This document shows positions 6,710 to 7,402 of a DNA stretch of 7,402 nt, in pieces (the first letter of the stretch is position 1; each line of letters opens with the position of its first letter). The DNA is taken from positions 1-7,402 of the forward strand of contig DQRJ01000075.1 of NCBI GenBank assembly GCA_015663855.1. The letters run 5' to 3'. This stretch comes from Flavobacteriales bacterium. GTDB taxonomy: Bacteria; Bacteroidota; Bacteroidia; Flavobacteriales_D; Sanyastnellaceae. A program made the translations under genes and the position numbers. A model generated the notes under the pieces. That model was not told the DNA's origin. It saw only the letters and a list, made by a program, of their open reading frames with translations, and did no database searches.

Positions 6710-7402
6710 TTAAAGATCCAACGCCTCTTCGAATCCGTTATCGTAATATGCTCTAAGCTCGGAGCAGAATCCGAAATGCTTCTCGTCAATATCGATTTTA
6801 CCTTTCGTAACGTGACCTAAAAGCACCGCGCTTACTTTATTTTCATCGCAGATATCGAAAAAGTCGTCTTGATCTTGTTCAGACAATGTGACAATGATTC
6901 TCCCTTGAGCTTCTCCAAAGAGGAAACCGTCAATACGTAGTTCGTCGTCGGAAACGATATCGAATCCTAGCATTTCCGGCATAGACATTTCTATGAGAGT
7001 CGTGAATAGACCTCCATCGCTTACGTCGTGAGCGGCATTGACGAGTCGCTTATCGATTAAATCTCTGATACAAGCGTGAAGTGCTACCTCATTTTCCAGG
7101 TTGAACTTAGGAGCGGGCGAACTTTTAATACCCACCATGTTAGCTAAGTACTCAGATGAATTAATACAGTCCGACATATCTCCGATATGGAATATTAAAT
7201 CGCCTTTCTTCTTAAAATTCAAAGACATGTGCTTATCACGATCCTGAATAATTCCTACCATTCCGATAGTCGGCGTAGGGAAAACTGCTTGGGCGGTGCC
7301 GTCAGAATTTGCGGTTTGGTTATAAAAGCTAACGTTACCTCCTGTGACCGGGGTGTTAAACTTCTCACAAGCTCGGCTCATGCCTTTAATCGCACCGACG
7401 AA
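6710..7402 (-). CDS. purL: Phosphoribosylformylglycinamidine synthase PurL, C-terminal part
   Basis: The last 230 residues of PurL, the synthetase subunit that turns formylglycinamide ribonucleotide into the amidine with ATP and ammonia from glutamine (fourth step of purine synthesis). The frame is open to the window edge and reads FVGAIKGMSRACEKF, so the ATG at 7381 is internal. Visible family motifs, numbered within the fragment, are TPVTGGNVSFYNQ (about 17-29), PTPTIGMVG (42-50), AHDVSDGGL (124-132) and FLFGEAQGRIIV (160-171); these belong to the C-terminal AIRS/PurM-like ATP-binding half. The ending resembles the small, about 740-residue PurL type that works with separate PurS and PurQ, though some Bacteroidota have other arrangements and the missing N-terminal part is needed to decide. 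The TAA at 6712-6710 is 21 bases before the PASTA gene, so the genes are likely co-transcribed. Confidence 0.93.
   Translation of the reverse strand, partial: FVGAIKGMSRACEKFNTPVTGGNVSFYNQTANSDGTAQAVFPTPTIGMVGIIQDRDKHMSLNFKKKGDLIFHIGDMSDCINSSEYLANMVGIKSSPAPKFNLENEVALHACIRDLIDKRLVNAAHDVSDGGLFTTLIEMSMPEMLGFDIVSDDELRIDGFLFGEAQGRIIVTLSEQDQDDFFDICDENKVSAVLLGHVTKGKIDIDEKHFGFCSELRAYYDNGFEEALDL

Larger units (their letters stand above)
2894..7402 (-). other. Probable operon purL - PASTA - T9SS cargo - rluD
   Basis: Four same-strand genes are separated by +21, -8 and -1 bases, with no terminator hairpin or room for a promoter at the two overlapping junctions. The ATGATTAA overlap at 5910-5903 and the TGATG overlap at 3939-3935 suggest coupled translation. 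The promoter lies upstream of purL, outside the window, or in the purL coding sequence. Co-transcription is inferred from spacing only. Confidence 0.7.

Noticed and set aside
7379..7381. ATG as the start of a short purL-like gene
   Set aside because: Conserved PurL residues FVGAIKG precede it in frame, so the gene is cut by the window, not naturally short.

Overview
The window looks like chromosomal core sequence from a member of the Bacteroidota, most likely a gliding or T9SS-bearing lineage such as the Flavobacteriales; the family cannot be fixed from sequence reading alone. The reasons are a GldN-type component of the type IX secretion system (T9SS), a secreted protein with a T9SS type A C-terminal sorting domain, moderately AT-rich DNA, and start codons without Shine-Dalgarno sequences. 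No rRNA, tRNA, CRISPR array, insertion sequence or phage gene was seen.

Layout. The plus strand carries the 3' part of gldN (1-824, 5' end outside the window). It is followed by a strong intrinsic terminator (849-883), a short leader with a NotI-type palindrome, and an ABC-F ATPase gene (901-2889). The minus strand carries four tightly packed genes read from right to left: the 3' part of purL (6710-7402, 5' end outside), a membrane-anchored PASTA-domain protein (5903-6688), a 657-residue T9SS cargo protein of unknown function (3937-5910), and an RluD-like pseudouridine synthase (2894-3937). The two blocks converge with only 4 bases between the ABC-F and rluD stop codons.

How the genes fit together. 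GldN is part of the T9SS trans-envelope machinery, and the 657-residue protein carries the signal that this machinery recognises, so machine and cargo lie on opposite strands of one 7.4-kb stretch. The minus-strand genes are separated by 21 bases, an 8-base overlap and a 1-base overlap. This points to one transcript with translational coupling, mixing purine synthesis, a periplasmic PASTA protein, an exported protein and ribosome modification. ABC-F and RluD both act on the ribosome but are convergent, not co-transcribed.

Nothing here amounts to a clearly new system. The points most worth a second look are the T9SS cargo gene wedged between PASTA and rluD, its unusual tail after the sorting domain, the terminator/NotI/ATG junction before the ABC-F gene, and a 25-base exact repeat within the ABC-F gene. 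Every gap between genes is shorter than 100 bases.
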